Below, piece after piece: positions 42,773 to 51,609 of a stretch of 64,000 nucleotides of DNA. This DNA comes from Cyclobacterium sp. Its GTDB lineage: Bacteria; Bacteroidota; Bacteroidia; Cytophagales; Cyclobacteriaceae. The position numbers were made by a program, and so were the translations under genes. The DNA lies in contig NZ_JABURL010000107.1 of NCBI RefSeq assembly GCF_014762705.1, forward strand, positions 99,456-163,455, written 5' to 3'. Below the pieces are notes generated by a model that did no database searches, was not told the origin of the DNA, and was given only the letters and a program-made list of their open reading frames with translations. Numbering within the stretch: the stretch's first letter is position 1; the number at the start of each line of letters is the position of its first letter.

Positions 42773-43777
42773 ATGAAAAAATATGATGTAACAGGCATAG
42801 GAAATGCGCTTGTAGATATTGAATTTGAAGTAAGTGATACTTTTTTAGAACAAAATGGCATTGAAAAAGGAGTGATGACCCTTGTGGATGAGGAGCGGCA
42901 AGGGGCCCTGATGGCCACGATCAACACCAAGACCTCAAAACTACAATGTGGTGGATCAGCTGCCAACACCATCATTGCATTGAGTCAATTTGGAGGCAAG
43001 GCTTATTACTGCTGCAAGGTAGCCGAGGATGAACTAGGCAGGTTTTTTATGGATGATCTCCGTGAGTCGGGTGTCAGTCATAATCTGGACCCCTTTGAGC
43101 TCGAACAGGGAATTACCGGAAAGTGTTTGGTAATGGTAACTGCTGATGCAGAAAGGACCATGAATACTTTTTTAGGGATCACCCAAACTTTTTCCAATGC
43201 TCAGTTGAATCTGGAAGCCATTAAAAATTCCAAATACCTGTATATCGAGGGATATTTGATTACCTCTCCCGATGCCAGGGCTGCCATGATGCAAGCCAAA
43301 AAAATGGCACAGGAAAATGGAGTCAAAGTGGCCCTTACCTTTTCAGACCCTGCTATGGTAAAATATTTTGGTGAAGGTTTTAAGGAAGTGATTGGCAAAG
43401 GAGTTGATTTGCTTTTTGCCAATGAAGAAGAGGCCATGATCTATACTGGCAAGGATAATTTGTCTGAAGCAAGGGAGGCCATGAAAAAACTGGCGAAGCA
43501 TTTTGTCATCACACAGGGAAAAAACGGTGCCATGATTTATGACGGAGACACCTTTATAGACATCGAACCTTACCCCACTGTAGCAGTGGACAGCAATGGT
43601 GCAGGAGACATGTTTGCAGGAGCCTTTCTTTACGGTATCACCAATGGCCACTCCTATGCTTCCAGCGGTAAATTGGCCAGCATGGCCTCCTCCAAAATTG
43701 TCAGCCAATTCGGTCCCCGCCTTGCCTGGGACGAGGCCGGCGAAATTCTTGATCGGCTTAGTCCGAAACAGACATAG
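42773..43777 (+). CDS. PfkB family kinase, adenosine kinase-like
   Basis: Ribokinase-fold cytosolic kinase of 334 residues. The N-terminal VTGIGNALVDIEFEV and CGGSAANTIIALSQFGG match the adenosine-kinase branch of PfkB proteins; the C-terminal signature DSNGAGDMFAGAFLYGI holds the catalytic aspartate and the ATP-binding glycines. Most probably it phosphorylates adenosine or a related nucleoside, but other sugars cannot be excluded. ATG 42773 is chosen as it gives the family N-terminus MKKYDVTGIGNA; the earlier in-frame TTG at 42749 would add eight residues. The gene follows the TMEM220 gene and precedes a secreted-protein gene by 132 bases. Confidence 0.88.
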   Translation: MKKYDVTGIGNALVDIEFEVSDTFLEQNGIEKGVMTLVDEERQGALMATINTKTSKLQCGGSAANTIIALSQFGGKAYYCCKVAEDELGRFFMDDLRESGVSHNLDPFELEQGITGKCLVMVTADAERTMNTFLGITQTFSNAQLNLEAIKNSKYLYIEGYLITSPDARAAMMQAKKMAQENGVKVALTFSDPAMVKYFGEGFKEVIGKGVDLLFANEEEAMIYTGKDNLSEAREAMKKLAKHFVITQGKNGAMIYDGDTFIDIEPYPTVAVDSNGAGDMFAGAFLYGITNGHSYASSGKLASMASSKIVSQFGPRLAWDEAGEILDRLSPKQT

Positions 43778-43909
43778 GAATTAATAAGACACATGAGGCA
43801 ACAGGTATTCACTGATAATCTTGTTTCTGTTATGTTCTCAAAAAAGTTGCTATTGTAGTCATTAATAGATAAATTGATCTGCATATTCGTAAACCCAAAC
43901 CATTTTATC

Positions 43910-44311
43910 ATGACAAATCAACTAAATTCAAAAAGTTCATTTAGATATGGCCTGCTTTTGTTGGCTATAGGCTGTTTCGTTTTCTTTCAGGCCGATGCTT
44001 TTGAAAAAGAAGGCGATGGAGAAGAAATAAGTGTTAGCGGAGAGGTTTTGGATCTTTCCTGCTTTATGGCAAGTGGTGCCAAAGGTGAAGGACATAAGGG
44101 CTGCGCAGAAAAATGCATGGCCAATGGCATGCCTATAGGTTTGCTCGGGTCAGATGGCAAAGTCTACCTCCTGGTAGAAGACCACAAGAATGCCAACCCG
44201 TATCAATCATTAAAGGAACTCGCAGCTGCTAATGTGGAGGTAACAGGTAATTATTTTGTCAGAAACGGCATGCCTGGTATTGTCATTAAGAAGGTATCTG
44301 AAAAGGGCTGA
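43910..44311 (+). CDS. small secreted cysteine-containing protein, function unknown
   Basis: Exported protein of 133 residues with a signal peptide (about residues 1-29, RYGLLLLAIGCFVFFQADA). The mature part shows EVLDLSCFMASGAKGEGHKG, then CAEKCMANGMPIGLL: three cysteines and a histidine that could bind a metal or heme or form a disulfide. It ends with a small beta domain resembling an OB-like fold (VEVTGNYFVRNGMPGIVIKK). Similar proteins are widespread in Bacteroidota and Planctomycetes but I know no function. Start ATG 43910 is preferred over ATG 43874 because the signal peptide then begins normally. A terminator follows. Confidence 0.72.
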   Translation: MTNQLNSKSSFRYGLLLLAIGCFVFFQADAFEKEGDGEEISVSGEVLDLSCFMASGAKGEGHKGCAEKCMANGMPIGLLGSDGKVYLLVEDHKNANPYQSLKELAAANVEVTGNYFVRNGMPGIVIKKVSEKG

Positions 44312-44341
44312 TTTGGAAAAAACAATTGTATGAGAGTCCAG

Positions 44342-44368
44342 GGGCGGGAATATTTCCGCCCTTTTTTA
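44342..44368. terminator. terminator between convergent genes
   Basis: Stem gggcgg (44342-44347) / ccgccc (44356-44361) with six T residues after it. It ends the secreted-protein gene; the stop codon of the minus-strand lipoprotein gene (44366-44368) overlaps its T run. Confidence 0.85.
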
Positions 44369-44902
44369 TTCCCCGTACACCACATGTGTAAAGGTATAAT
44401 CGGTGCGAACCAGGCTGTCCTTTTCCGAGGGAAGGTATTGTAAATGAAAGATCACGCGGTTTAAGTCCAACGCATCATTGATAACTACCTGATAGGCTTG
44501 TTCACCGATTTTGGTAAGGACAAAATCAGGGTATTCGGGAAAATCAAATTCGATTTTTCCACTATAGTCCAATGGGAACAGGGCTTTTAAGTAGAATTTG
44601 TCCTCAAAAAGGAATGCATCCTGTATCTGTGGATAAAATTTATTGTTAATCCTTTTCCCGTTAACCAATAGGCTTTCAAATAAGGTTATTTTGTCTTTTA
44701 GGTGTTTTTGCCTGGTACTGTCCCCACTGTTGGTTTCCTGCCAGCCATTATCAATAGTTGGGGCTTTTTTTGTAGCCCTTACTTCGGTTTTTTCAGGCCC
44801 GGTTGATACCTTCTCCTCCTTTTCATTTTTATGGCCTGTGGAGCAGGCAATAAAAGCAGGCAATAAAAAAATAGATGCTATTTTAATAATAAAACTGATC
44901 AT
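44366..44902 (-). CDS. hypothetical lipoprotein
   Basis: A 178-residue lipoprotein: hydrophobic signal MISFIIKIASIFLLPAFIAC with the lipid cysteine at about residue 20, then a charged linker rich in Lys, Glu and Thr (about residues 21-60), then a domain of about 110 residues predicted beta-rich (FLFEDKFYLKALFPLDYSGK, FDFPEYPDFVLTKIGEQAYQ). I do not recognise the domain. ATG 44902 overlaps the mnmD stop codon (ATGA on the minus strand), so the gene is coupled to mnmD; a start four codons upstream (44914) is possible. It is the last gene of the minus-strand series from the M16 peptidase gene. Confidence 0.7.
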   Translation of the reverse strand: MISFIIKIASIFLLPAFIACSTGHKNEKEEKVSTGPEKTEVRATKKAPTIDNGWQETNSGDSTRQKHLKDKITLFESLLVNGKRINNKFYPQIQDAFLFEDKFYLKALFPLDYSGKIEFDFPEYPDFVLTKIGEQAYQVVINDALDLNRVIFHLQYLPSEKDSLVRTDYTFTHVVYGE

Positions 44903-45588
44903 TCTTTTTTCCATGCCCGGGTCATTTCTTTTTTTCCGGGAGGGCCGGGAACCTCATCCAGCTCCATTTCCAATGTCAACAGATTTTTTTTGAGATGCCC
45001 TGCAGCACAGTAGGTAACAAATACGCCTTTTGGATTCATGCTTTCATGTATTTTTTTCAGCAGGGTATCCTCCCATAATTCAGGTTGCTTTTTGGGAGAA
45101 AAAGCATCAAAATAGACGATATCGGAAGGATACAGTTTTACATCCTGTAAGCTGATTTTTTCTTTCTTGATATTGAAATAATCCGTTAACGGCTTGCCGG
45201 AATCCCATTCCATTTGATGTAGCCGCTTGAAATACCCATTGTAATGCGTCAGGGTTTCATCCATCTGGGTAAAATTGAGTTCATTGTAAATCTCAGCTGG
45301 CAAGGGAAAAGGCTCTATGGTATGGTAGAGAACGGGTACCTGATTTTGTTCTGCCCAAATGAGGGTCAGCCAGGCGTTTAGTCCTGTGCCAAAGCCTACT
45401 TCAAAAATACGGATGGGAAATTTTCCGCGATTTCTTGCATACCAGGCTTCCAGTCCGTAAAGTAGGAACACATGTATGGACTCCCTGTAGGCTCCATGAG
45501 AGGAGTGGTAGCTTTCGTTAATTTCGGGTAGATAAACAGAATGTGAGCCGTCTTCTGTGGTAATGATTTTGGGTGCTTTGTCAGTCAT
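44899..45588 (-). CDS. mnmD: tRNA 5-methylaminomethyl-2-thiouridine methyltransferase MnmD
   Basis: SAM-dependent enzyme that completes mnm5(s2)U34 in tRNAs for split-box codons. In E. coli this domain is fused to the oxidase as MnmC; here it is the 229-residue standalone form (MnmD) common in many bacteria. The SAM motif FEVGFGTGLNAWLT is near residue 62, and the catalytic region VYFDAFSPKKQPELW near residue 165. It starts 10 bases downstream of the ispF stop and its own stop overlaps the lipoprotein start, so these genes are cotranscribed. Confidence 0.92.
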   Translation of the reverse strand: MTDKAPKIITTEDGSHSVYLPEINESYHSSHGAYRESIHVFLLYGLEAWYARNRGKFPIRIFEVGFGTGLNAWLTLIWAEQNQVPVLYHTIEPFPLPAEIYNELNFTQMDETLTHYNGYFKRLHQMEWDSGKPLTDYFNIKKEKISLQDVKLYPSDIVYFDAFSPKKQPELWEDTLLKKIHESMNPKGVFVTYCAAGHLKKNLLTLEMELDEVPGPPGKKEMTRAWKKE

Positions 45589-45598
45589 TGTTTTTTAA

Positions 45599-46078
45599 TT
45601 ATGGATGGATCAATGCCACACAATAGGCGGAGACCCCTTCTTCCCTGCCTACAAAGCCCAGCCTTTCAGTCGTGGTGGCTTTGATGGATATCTGGCCTTC
45701 TGAAACATTCATGACTTCGGCCAAACAGGCTTTCATTTCCGGGATAAAAGGATTGATTTTGGGTAATTGGAGACAAAGTGTAACATCCAGGTTTCCCAGT
45801 TGATACCCGTTTTTTTTCAGCAACTCCATGACCTGTTTCAATAACAATTTGCTGTCTATACCCTTATATTGGGGGTCCTGGTCAGAAAAGTGATATCCTA
45901 TATCCCTAAGATTGGCTGCACCGAGAAGGGCATCACATATCACATGAATCACCACATCTGCATCAGAATGCCCTGTTGCCCCTTTTTCATGGGGTACTTG
46001 TATACCCCCCAGCCAAAAAGCAGCTCCATCTTTTAGCTGATGGACATCATATCCGAACCCTACACGGAAAGCACTCAT
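45599..46078 (-). CDS. ispF: 2-C-methyl-D-erythritol 2,4-cyclodiphosphate synthase
   Basis: Fifth step of the MEP isoprenoid pathway, turning CDP-methylerythritol 2-phosphate into the cyclodiphosphate with release of CMP. The 159-residue length is normal. Zinc ligands lie in GFGYDVHQL (Asp, His) and in the His of GHSDADVVIHVICDALLGA; the loop DIGYHFSDQDPQYKGIDS and the C-terminal IKATTTERLGFVGREEG are conserved. It lies between the M16 peptidase gene (48 bases upstream) and mnmD (10 bases downstream). The organism therefore uses the MEP route, which also supplies prenyl donors for EboC. Confidence 0.96.
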   Translation of the reverse strand: MSAFRVGFGYDVHQLKDGAAFWLGGIQVPHEKGATGHSDADVVIHVICDALLGAANLRDIGYHFSDQDPQYKGIDSKLLLKQVMELLKKNGYQLGNLDVTLCLQLPKINPFIPEMKACLAEVMNVSEGQISIKATTTERLGFVGREEGVSAYCVALIHP

Positions 46079-46126
46079 AGCTCAAGTTTTTATAGTTTCA
46101 AATTTATTCATAGTGTCAGGTCAAAG

Positions 46127-47365
46127 TTACTCCTGGCATTTGTAATAAACCACAGCCGCGGAATTATCATTGAGGTAGGTTTTGGCAGCTTCTTGAATTT
46201 TTTCCCCTGAAATCCCCATTTTTTTGTCATACTCCTCATTGATCAGAGATGGATTTCCCAAATAGGCATAATACGCCAGTCGCATGGCCCTGCCCAATAA
46301 AGACACGGATTCATAGGTTTTCATGGCCTCAGTCTGGTTTTTGATTTTTTGCAATACCTGATCCGGGATACCTTTAAGTTTGAAATCATCCAAAACTTTT
46401 TCCAGAGCCATTTCACCCTGCTCCGCCGATACCCCTTTTTCCAGTTTCCCGGTAACAACCAACAATCCTGGATCAATGTTTCCCAGGACATAGGCCTGAC
46501 AACTGGCAAAAACAGAACCACCCTTTACCAGTTTTTGCTCCAGTACTGCTGACCTGCCGAAACTCAAAGCATCTGTAATAAGGTCGCATGACAAGTAACC
46601 ATCCTGTAACCTTCCCGGAATGCGGTACACTTTATACAAGGCCTCAGTGGGTACCTTTCCAAAGACTTCCTTGCTCTTTTTTCCCTGCTGCAGGGGCTCT
46701 GATATCGGGGCCACCACAGACTGTTTTCCTGTGGGGATCTCCCCAAACCAATGTTCCACCCGCTCACGCATTGATTCAAATTTCACCTTTCCGGCAATGC
46801 AAAGAACAGCATTGTCTGGGGTATAGTGATTTTGATAAAATGCAAACAGGTCATTTTTTTCAAATTGCTCAATATCTTCAATTTTTTCTCCAATGGTCGG
46901 CCAGCGGTAGGCATGTTGTTCATAGGCCAGGCTGCGCAGGTGGTGCATGGCATTTCCGTAGGGTTGGTTCAGGTACCTTTGCTTAAACTCTTCAATGACC
47001 ACCTGTTTTTGGGTATTGATATGCTTGTCTTTCAGACTCAGGTGCAGCATGCGGTCGGATTCCAGCCACAAAGCAGTTTCCAGGTTGACAGCGGGTAATG
47101 TGATGTAATAGTTGGTAATGTCTGTATTGGTGAAGGCATTGCTTGAACCACCTACCCTTTCCAGCGCACTGTCAAATGCCGGAATATTTTGTGACCCTGC
47201 AAACATGAGGTGCTCAAAATAATGGGCAAGTCCGGTTTTGCCCACCTTTTCATTTCTGGAACCTACCTTGTACAGCAGGTTGACAACCGCCATTTCAGAG
47301 GAGGGGTCTTCATGAACCAGTACCTGCAGGCCATTGTCTAAAACAAATTCCTTATAGTCGATCAT
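46127..47365 (-). CDS. M16 family zinc peptidase
   Basis: Insulinase/processing-peptidase-type metalloprotease of 412 residues, a single M16 unit. The inverted zinc motif HYFEH (His48, Glu51, His52) is intact in GLAHYFEHLMFAGSQN, and the third ligand is expected in the QVVIEEFKQRY segment near residue 125. The C-terminal inactive M16 domain begins near residue 210 (VPTEALYKVYRIPG). I see no signal peptide, so it may act in the cytosol or be exported by another path. M16 proteins often come in pairs, but only one is present here. It precedes ispF. Confidence 0.88.
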   Translation of the reverse strand: MIDYKEFVLDNGLQVLVHEDPSSEMAVVNLLYKVGSRNEKVGKTGLAHYFEHLMFAGSQNIPAFDSALERVGGSSNAFTNTDITNYYITLPAVNLETALWLESDRMLHLSLKDKHINTQKQVVIEEFKQRYLNQPYGNAMHHLRSLAYEQHAYRWPTIGEKIEDIEQFEKNDLFAFYQNHYTPDNAVLCIAGKVKFESMRERVEHWFGEIPTGKQSVVAPISEPLQQGKKSKEVFGKVPTEALYKVYRIPGRLQDGYLSCDLITDALSFGRSAVLEQKLVKGGSVFASCQAYVLGNIDPGLLVVTGKLEKGVSAEQGEMALEKVLDDFKLKGIPDQVLQKIKNQTEAMKTYESVSLLGRAMRLAYYAYLGNPSLINEEYDKKMGISGEKIQEAAKTYLNDNSAAVVYYKCQE

Positions 47366-47412
47366 AATATGGGGTCAAAAGTAATCAATTCCCCTCCCCT
47401 TTTCCTATACTA

Positions 47413-47619
47413 TTAGATAGATTCTCCCTTATAACCCGATTTTTCAAGTGCCTTTTTTATGGTTTCAGGATCCACATTACCCTGAACGGTAAGGATTCGA
47501 TCCGGGGATTTTAAGTCCACTTCCCAGTGTTCAGCCGGGAGGCTGTCCATGGCTGGTTTGATGGTAGCCACACAAGCGGCACATTTGACGTTGGTTTTTA
47601 GTTTGATTGAATTTTCCAT
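47413..47619 (-). CDS. heavy-metal-associated domain protein, CopZ-like
   Basis: A 68-residue single HMA domain with the metal site KCAAC (Cys13, Cys16), where most copper chaperones have MxCxxC; here Met is replaced by Val-Lys. The ferredoxin-like fold is otherwise complete (ILTVQGNVDPETIKKALEKS). It begins seven bases after the copA stop on the same strand, so it most likely delivers copper to the pump. It is cytosolic. Confidence 0.88.
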   Translation of the reverse strand: MENSIKLKTNVKCAACVATIKPAMDSLPAEHWEVDLKSPDRILTVQGNVDPETIKKALEKSGYKGESI

Positions 47620-47626
47620 AATCTAT

Positions 47627-49834
47627 TTATTGTGTTTGGTGTTTGAATTTTAATCTCAGGCTGTTGCTTACTACCGATACCGAACTCAAAGCCATGGCCG
47701 CACCAGCAATCATCGGATTGAGCAGAAATCCTGAAAAGGGATACAACAGGCCAGCTGCCAGGGGAATGCCGATAATATTGTAAACAAAAGCCCAGAAAAG
47801 GTTTTGCCTGATCGTATTTACGGTGTCCTTGCTTAAATGAAGGAGTTTTGGGATGTCCATCAAGCTGGAATGCATGAGTGTGGCTTTTGCAGTTTCCATG
47901 GCAATATCTGTACCTGTACCCATGGCAATGCCCAGGTCTGCCAAAACCAGTGCCTCACTGTCATTGATACCATCCCCTGCCATCGCAACGACATGGCCCT
48001 GACTTTTAAGTTCCTGTATGTATTTACCTTTATCTTCAGGGAGCATGCCACTTTTAAATTTTTTAATGCCCACAGCACTTGCGACAGCTGCAGCAGTTTT
48101 TTCCTGGTCTCCGGTTAGCATATGTACCGTAATTCCCATCTTCTGAATGGCGGCAATGGCCTTTTTAGATTCTTCCTTGATTTGATCAGCTATTGCAACA
48201 ATTCCTACCAGGTTATTGTCTACCGCCATATAAACCACAATATCCCCCATCTCCAACATTTGTTCTCCTGCCTGAATCAAGGGCTTGTCGTTGGCTATAC
48301 CCTCCGATGTCAGCCATTTTAAGGTTCCGATCCGGTAAATTTTACCTTCATGAACTGCCTGGACTCCCTTTCCTGTGGCGGATTGAAAATTCGTTAATGG
48401 CAATTGGGTTTTTGGGGACTGGAAGTGCTGGGCGATGGCAGCTGCCAGGGGGTGTTCACTTTTAGATTCCAGGGCTTGAAAAATCAGTTGATGCCTATTT
48501 TCCTCCCCTCCATTGCCCCAAATTACTTCTTTTACTTTGGGTGTACCCCTGGTAATGGTTCCGGTTTTGTCAAGTATCAGTACATCTGTCTTTTTGCCGG
48601 TTTCCAGGCTTTCGGCATCTTTGATCAGAATGCCCATGGAAGCCGCTTTGCCAATACCTACCATGATAGCCGTAGGTGTTGCCAGGCCCAACGCACAGGG
48701 ACAGGCAATGACCAGCACAGTAATAGCCGAAAGCATACCCCGAAGTGCGGCATCATCTATACCACTAAAAGTCCAGACAAGAAAGGTAATGAGCGCCACT
48801 ATCAAAACCGAAGGTACAAAAACCGCAGTAACTTTATCTACCATTTTCTGTATCGGCGCTTTGCTTCCCTGAGCTTGTTTTACCCTCGAAATGATCGAAG
48901 CCAACAGGGTGTCGGCCGCAGTTTTTGTTATTTTAAATTGCAAACTCCCCTTTTGATTGATGGTGCCGGCAAAAACAGTTTCTCCATCATGCTTTGCTAC
49001 AGGAATGGGTTCTCCGGTAAGCATGCTTTCATCCACAAAGGATTCCCCCCCCGTTACCAGGCCATCCAATGGGATTTTCTGCCCGGGTTTTACCAACACG
49101 ATTTCTCCCATACCTGCATCGCTTACCGGGGATAAGATTTCTTTTCCATCTTTGATCAGGATCAATTCTTTGGGTTGTAAACCGATCAATTTTTTTAAAG
49201 CTTCGGAGGTACCCGCTTTGGCACCGGATTCGAGCAGACGTCCTAATAAGATGAAAAAAACGATAACTGCAGCCGTCTCAAAATATACATGAGGCTCCAG
49301 CCCGCGGTTTTCCAGCCATTGGGGAAAGAAAGTGTTGAATGTGCTGTAAATGTAGGCTATTCCTGTGCTGAGAGCCACCAGGGTGTCCATATTGGCCTTT
49401 TTGGCCTTACTTTGCTTATATGCATTGATGAAAAACGATTTTCCAAAAACGAATAATACCGGCGTAGTCAGGGCCCACATGATCCAATTGCCGTAGGGCA
49501 GGCTCATCCAAAACATGCCAATGATAAAAACAGGGAAAGCAAGGATTCCGGCTGCTATGGTATTTTTTCGGAGCTGCTTGTGAGCCAATTTTTGCAGTTC
49601 TTCCGCATGCTCCTTTTCCTGAAGCGCTATCAACAATTCATAGCCAATGTCCTGAACGTTTTTCCTGGCCTGGGATAGATCGGCACTGTCTTCATCCAGG
49701 ACAAGGGTAGCTGCCTGAGTAGCGTAATTGACTGTGGCGGACTTAATTCCAGGACTTTGCTTAAGTGTGGACTCAATACTTAGTGCGCAGGCCGCACAGC
49801 TCATTCCCGATACGGGTACTTCTATGGTTTTCAT
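47627..49834 (-). CDS. copA: copper-translocating P-type ATPase
   Basis: Inner-membrane P1B-type ATPase exporting Cu(I), 735 residues. One N-terminal HMA domain with GMSCAAC (Cys13, Cys16), eight expected membrane helices, the ion site CPC at 378-380 (VIACPCALGLATP), phosphorylation motif DKTGTITRGTP, nucleotide-binding SEHPLAAAI (the HP motif), and hinge GDGINDSEALVLADLG. The ATG at 49834 gives MKTIEVPVSGMSCAAC; the frame stays open 49 codons further upstream, but that part has no family similarity. The gene is followed by a CopZ-like gene seven bases later and is divergent from bshC. The 185 bases to bshC should hold both promoters; I see no clear CopY- or CueR-type operator. Confidence 0.95.
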   Translation of the reverse strand: MKTIEVPVSGMSCAACALSIESTLKQSPGIKSATVNYATQAATLVLDEDSADLSQARKNVQDIGYELLIALQEKEHAEELQKLAHKQLRKNTIAAGILAFPVFIIGMFWMSLPYGNWIMWALTTPVLFVFGKSFFINAYKQSKAKKANMDTLVALSTGIAYIYSTFNTFFPQWLENRGLEPHVYFETAAVIVFFILLGRLLESGAKAGTSEALKKLIGLQPKELILIKDGKEILSPVSDAGMGEIVLVKPGQKIPLDGLVTGGESFVDESMLTGEPIPVAKHDGETVFAGTINQKGSLQFKITKTAADTLLASIISRVKQAQGSKAPIQKMVDKVTAVFVPSVLIVALITFLVWTFSGIDDAALRGMLSAITVLVIACPCALGLATPTAIMVGIGKAASMGILIKDAESLETGKKTDVLILDKTGTITRGTPKVKEVIWGNGGEENRHQLIFQALESKSEHPLAAAIAQHFQSPKTQLPLTNFQSATGKGVQAVHEGKIYRIGTLKWLTSEGIANDKPLIQAGEQMLEMGDIVVYMAVDNNLVGIVAIADQIKEESKKAIAAIQKMGITVHMLTGDQEKTAAAVASAVGIKKFKSGMLPEDKGKYIQELKSQGHVVAMAGDGINDSEALVLADLGIAMGTGTDIAMETAKATLMHSSLMDIPKLLHLSKDTVNTIRQNLFWAFVYNIIGIPLAAGLLYPFSGFLLNPMIAGAAMALSSVSVVSNSLRLKFKHQTQ

Positions 49835-50019
49835 CTTTGTGCTATCATCTGGATTTAAGCCCAAAACTACATGGAATTGACAGGTACCTGTTATATAATT
49901 TTTAAAAAAATGTACAGGTCGGTTTCTGATAAATCGATAAAAATGTTGAACTTTAGCCTTATTATTCAGGTTTTCGATCACTGAAAACTTTTAGAATAAA
50001 AGCTTAAATCTCACTTTCC

Positions 50020-51609
50020 ATGTTAAAATCTACGGTAGACCCGGCCTGTACCGGTTTGTTTTCAACTTTATTTTTAGACTACATTCAAAATAAAAAAGAG
50101 TTAAAGCAATTTTATCAGGAGTTCCCTGAGCTGAAGCATTTTAAAAAGATCTTAGCAGATAGGACTTTTGATCCCGAAAGAAGGGAAATCCTGGTGAGGG
50201 TTTTGAAAGAGCAGTACACTGGTTTTGAAGCATCTCAGGTGAGCAGCAATATCGAAAAGCTGAAGCAACCCAATACCTATACCGTGACCACCGGACACCA
50301 GCTGAACCTGATGACCGGCCCGGCCTTTTTTATTTATAAAATCGTTTCTACCCTTTTACTGGCAAGAAGGCTTCAAGAGAGCTACCCGGAATTCCATTTT
50401 GTTCCTGTATATTGGATGGCCAGTGAAGATCATGATTTTGAGGAAATAAACCATTTTCATTTTGATGGGAAGGATTATCGCTGGGAATCAGAACAGCAGG
50501 GGCCTGTGGGTGAGTTCATTCTGGACAAGTCTATCAGGGACCTGATCCAACAATGGGATTTTTTGCCTGATTTTTTTAAGGAAGCCTATACCAATAGCAA
50601 ATTCCTGAAAGAGGCGGTTAGAAAATACGTGCACCACTTATTTGCCGACCAGGGTTTGGTGATTTTGGATGCCAACGATGTGGGATTGAAAAGATCTTTC
50701 CTGCCTGTTATTAAGGATGATCTGTTTTCCCAAAAGGCCAATGAGCTGGTCAATCAGCACAACGCTGCATTGGAAGCAGAAGGTTACAAAACCCAGATAT
50801 TTCCCAGGGAGATCAATTTTTTTTACATGGAGCCAGGCAGAAGGGAGCGCTTGATTTATCAGGAAGGCGTTTTCAGTACCCATGATGGCCAAAACAAATG
50901 GACTGAAAAAGAAATGAGCCAATTGTTGGAAGATAGCCCGGAAAAATTCAGCCCCAACGTGGTCATGCGGCCCTTATATCAGGAAGTCATTTTGCCAAAC
51001 CTGGCTTACCTGGGAGGACCGGCAGAAGTAGCTTACTGGTTTCAATTGAAAGGAGTTTTTGATCACTATAAGGTTGATTTCCCCTTTCTTCTTCCCAGAA
51101 ATTTTGCTTTGATCATTCCGAAGGAAGTTCAGCGAAAAATAAAAAAATTGGATCTCAAACCTGAGGATCTTTTTCTATCCTTGGATAAGTTGAGAATTGA
51201 CTACGTTTACAGACATGCAGAAGCCGATTTGAGCTTGTTGCCCGAAAAAGAACAACTGGAGAAGCTGTTTTTGACTATGGAGGAAAAAGCAGTCAGGTTA
51301 GACCCTACACTGGTAAATGCAGTGCGGGCAGCACTGATCAGAAGTGAAAAAATCATCGATCAGTTGGGGGTTAAATTCAGAAAAGCTTCCGAACGAAAAC
51401 ATGGGGATGCCATCAGACAGATTTTTGAAATCAAAGATGCTTTGTTTCCACTGGGCACCCTTCAGGAAAGGAAGGTGAATTTTCTTGAATTTTACCTGGG
51501 GGACAATCATTTTATTGACAAGCTGTACAAAACATTTGATCCTTTGGATTTTAATTTTATAATTTTGCAGGAGGATGGAAGTGAAGAAAGCGCTAAGGAA
51601 GGCTTTTAA
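50020..51609 (+). CDS. bshC: bacillithiol biosynthesis cysteine-adding enzyme BshC
   Basis: Last step of bacillithiol synthesis: joins cysteine to glucosaminyl-malate. The protein has 529 residues, normal for the family. Conserved blocks are TVTTGHQLNLMTGPAFFIYK near residue 90, PVYWMASEDHDFEEINHFHF near residue 130, and LAYLGGPAEVAYWFQLKGVF near residue 330, followed by a C-terminal coiled coil. Its presence shows that the organism uses bacillithiol as low-molecular-weight thiol, typical for many Bacteroidota. The 5-formyltetrahydrofolate cyclo-ligase gene starts inside its last 35 bases in another frame. Confidence 0.95.
   Translation: MLKSTVDPACTGLFSTLFLDYIQNKKELKQFYQEFPELKHFKKILADRTFDPERREILVRVLKEQYTGFEASQVSSNIEKLKQPNTYTVTTGHQLNLMTGPAFFIYKIVSTLLLARRLQESYPEFHFVPVYWMASEDHDFEEINHFHFDGKDYRWESEQQGPVGEFILDKSIRDLIQQWDFLPDFFKEAYTNSKFLKEAVRKYVHHLFADQGLVILDANDVGLKRSFLPVIKDDLFSQKANELVNQHNAALEAEGYKTQIFPREINFFYMEPGRRERLIYQEGVFSTHDGQNKWTEKEMSQLLEDSPEKFSPNVVMRPLYQEVILPNLAYLGGPAEVAYWFQLKGVFDHYKVDFPFLLPRNFALIIPKEVQRKIKKLDLKPEDLFLSLDKLRIDYVYRHAEADLSLLPEKEQLEKLFLTMEEKAVRLDPTLVNAVRAALIRSEKIIDQLGVKFRKASERKHGDAIRQIFEIKDALFPLGTLQERKVNFLEFYLGDNHFIDKLYKTFDPLDFNFIILQEDGSEESAKEGF

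Noticed and set aside
48404..49135. Open frame of 243 codons on the plus strand opposite copA
   Set aside because: Shadow of the conserved copA core; its protein looks random and rich in Arg, His and Gly.
49835..49981. 49-codon N-terminal extension of copA
   Set aside because: Copper ATPases start at the HMA domain; the extension has no similarity and would occupy the promoter region shared with bshC.
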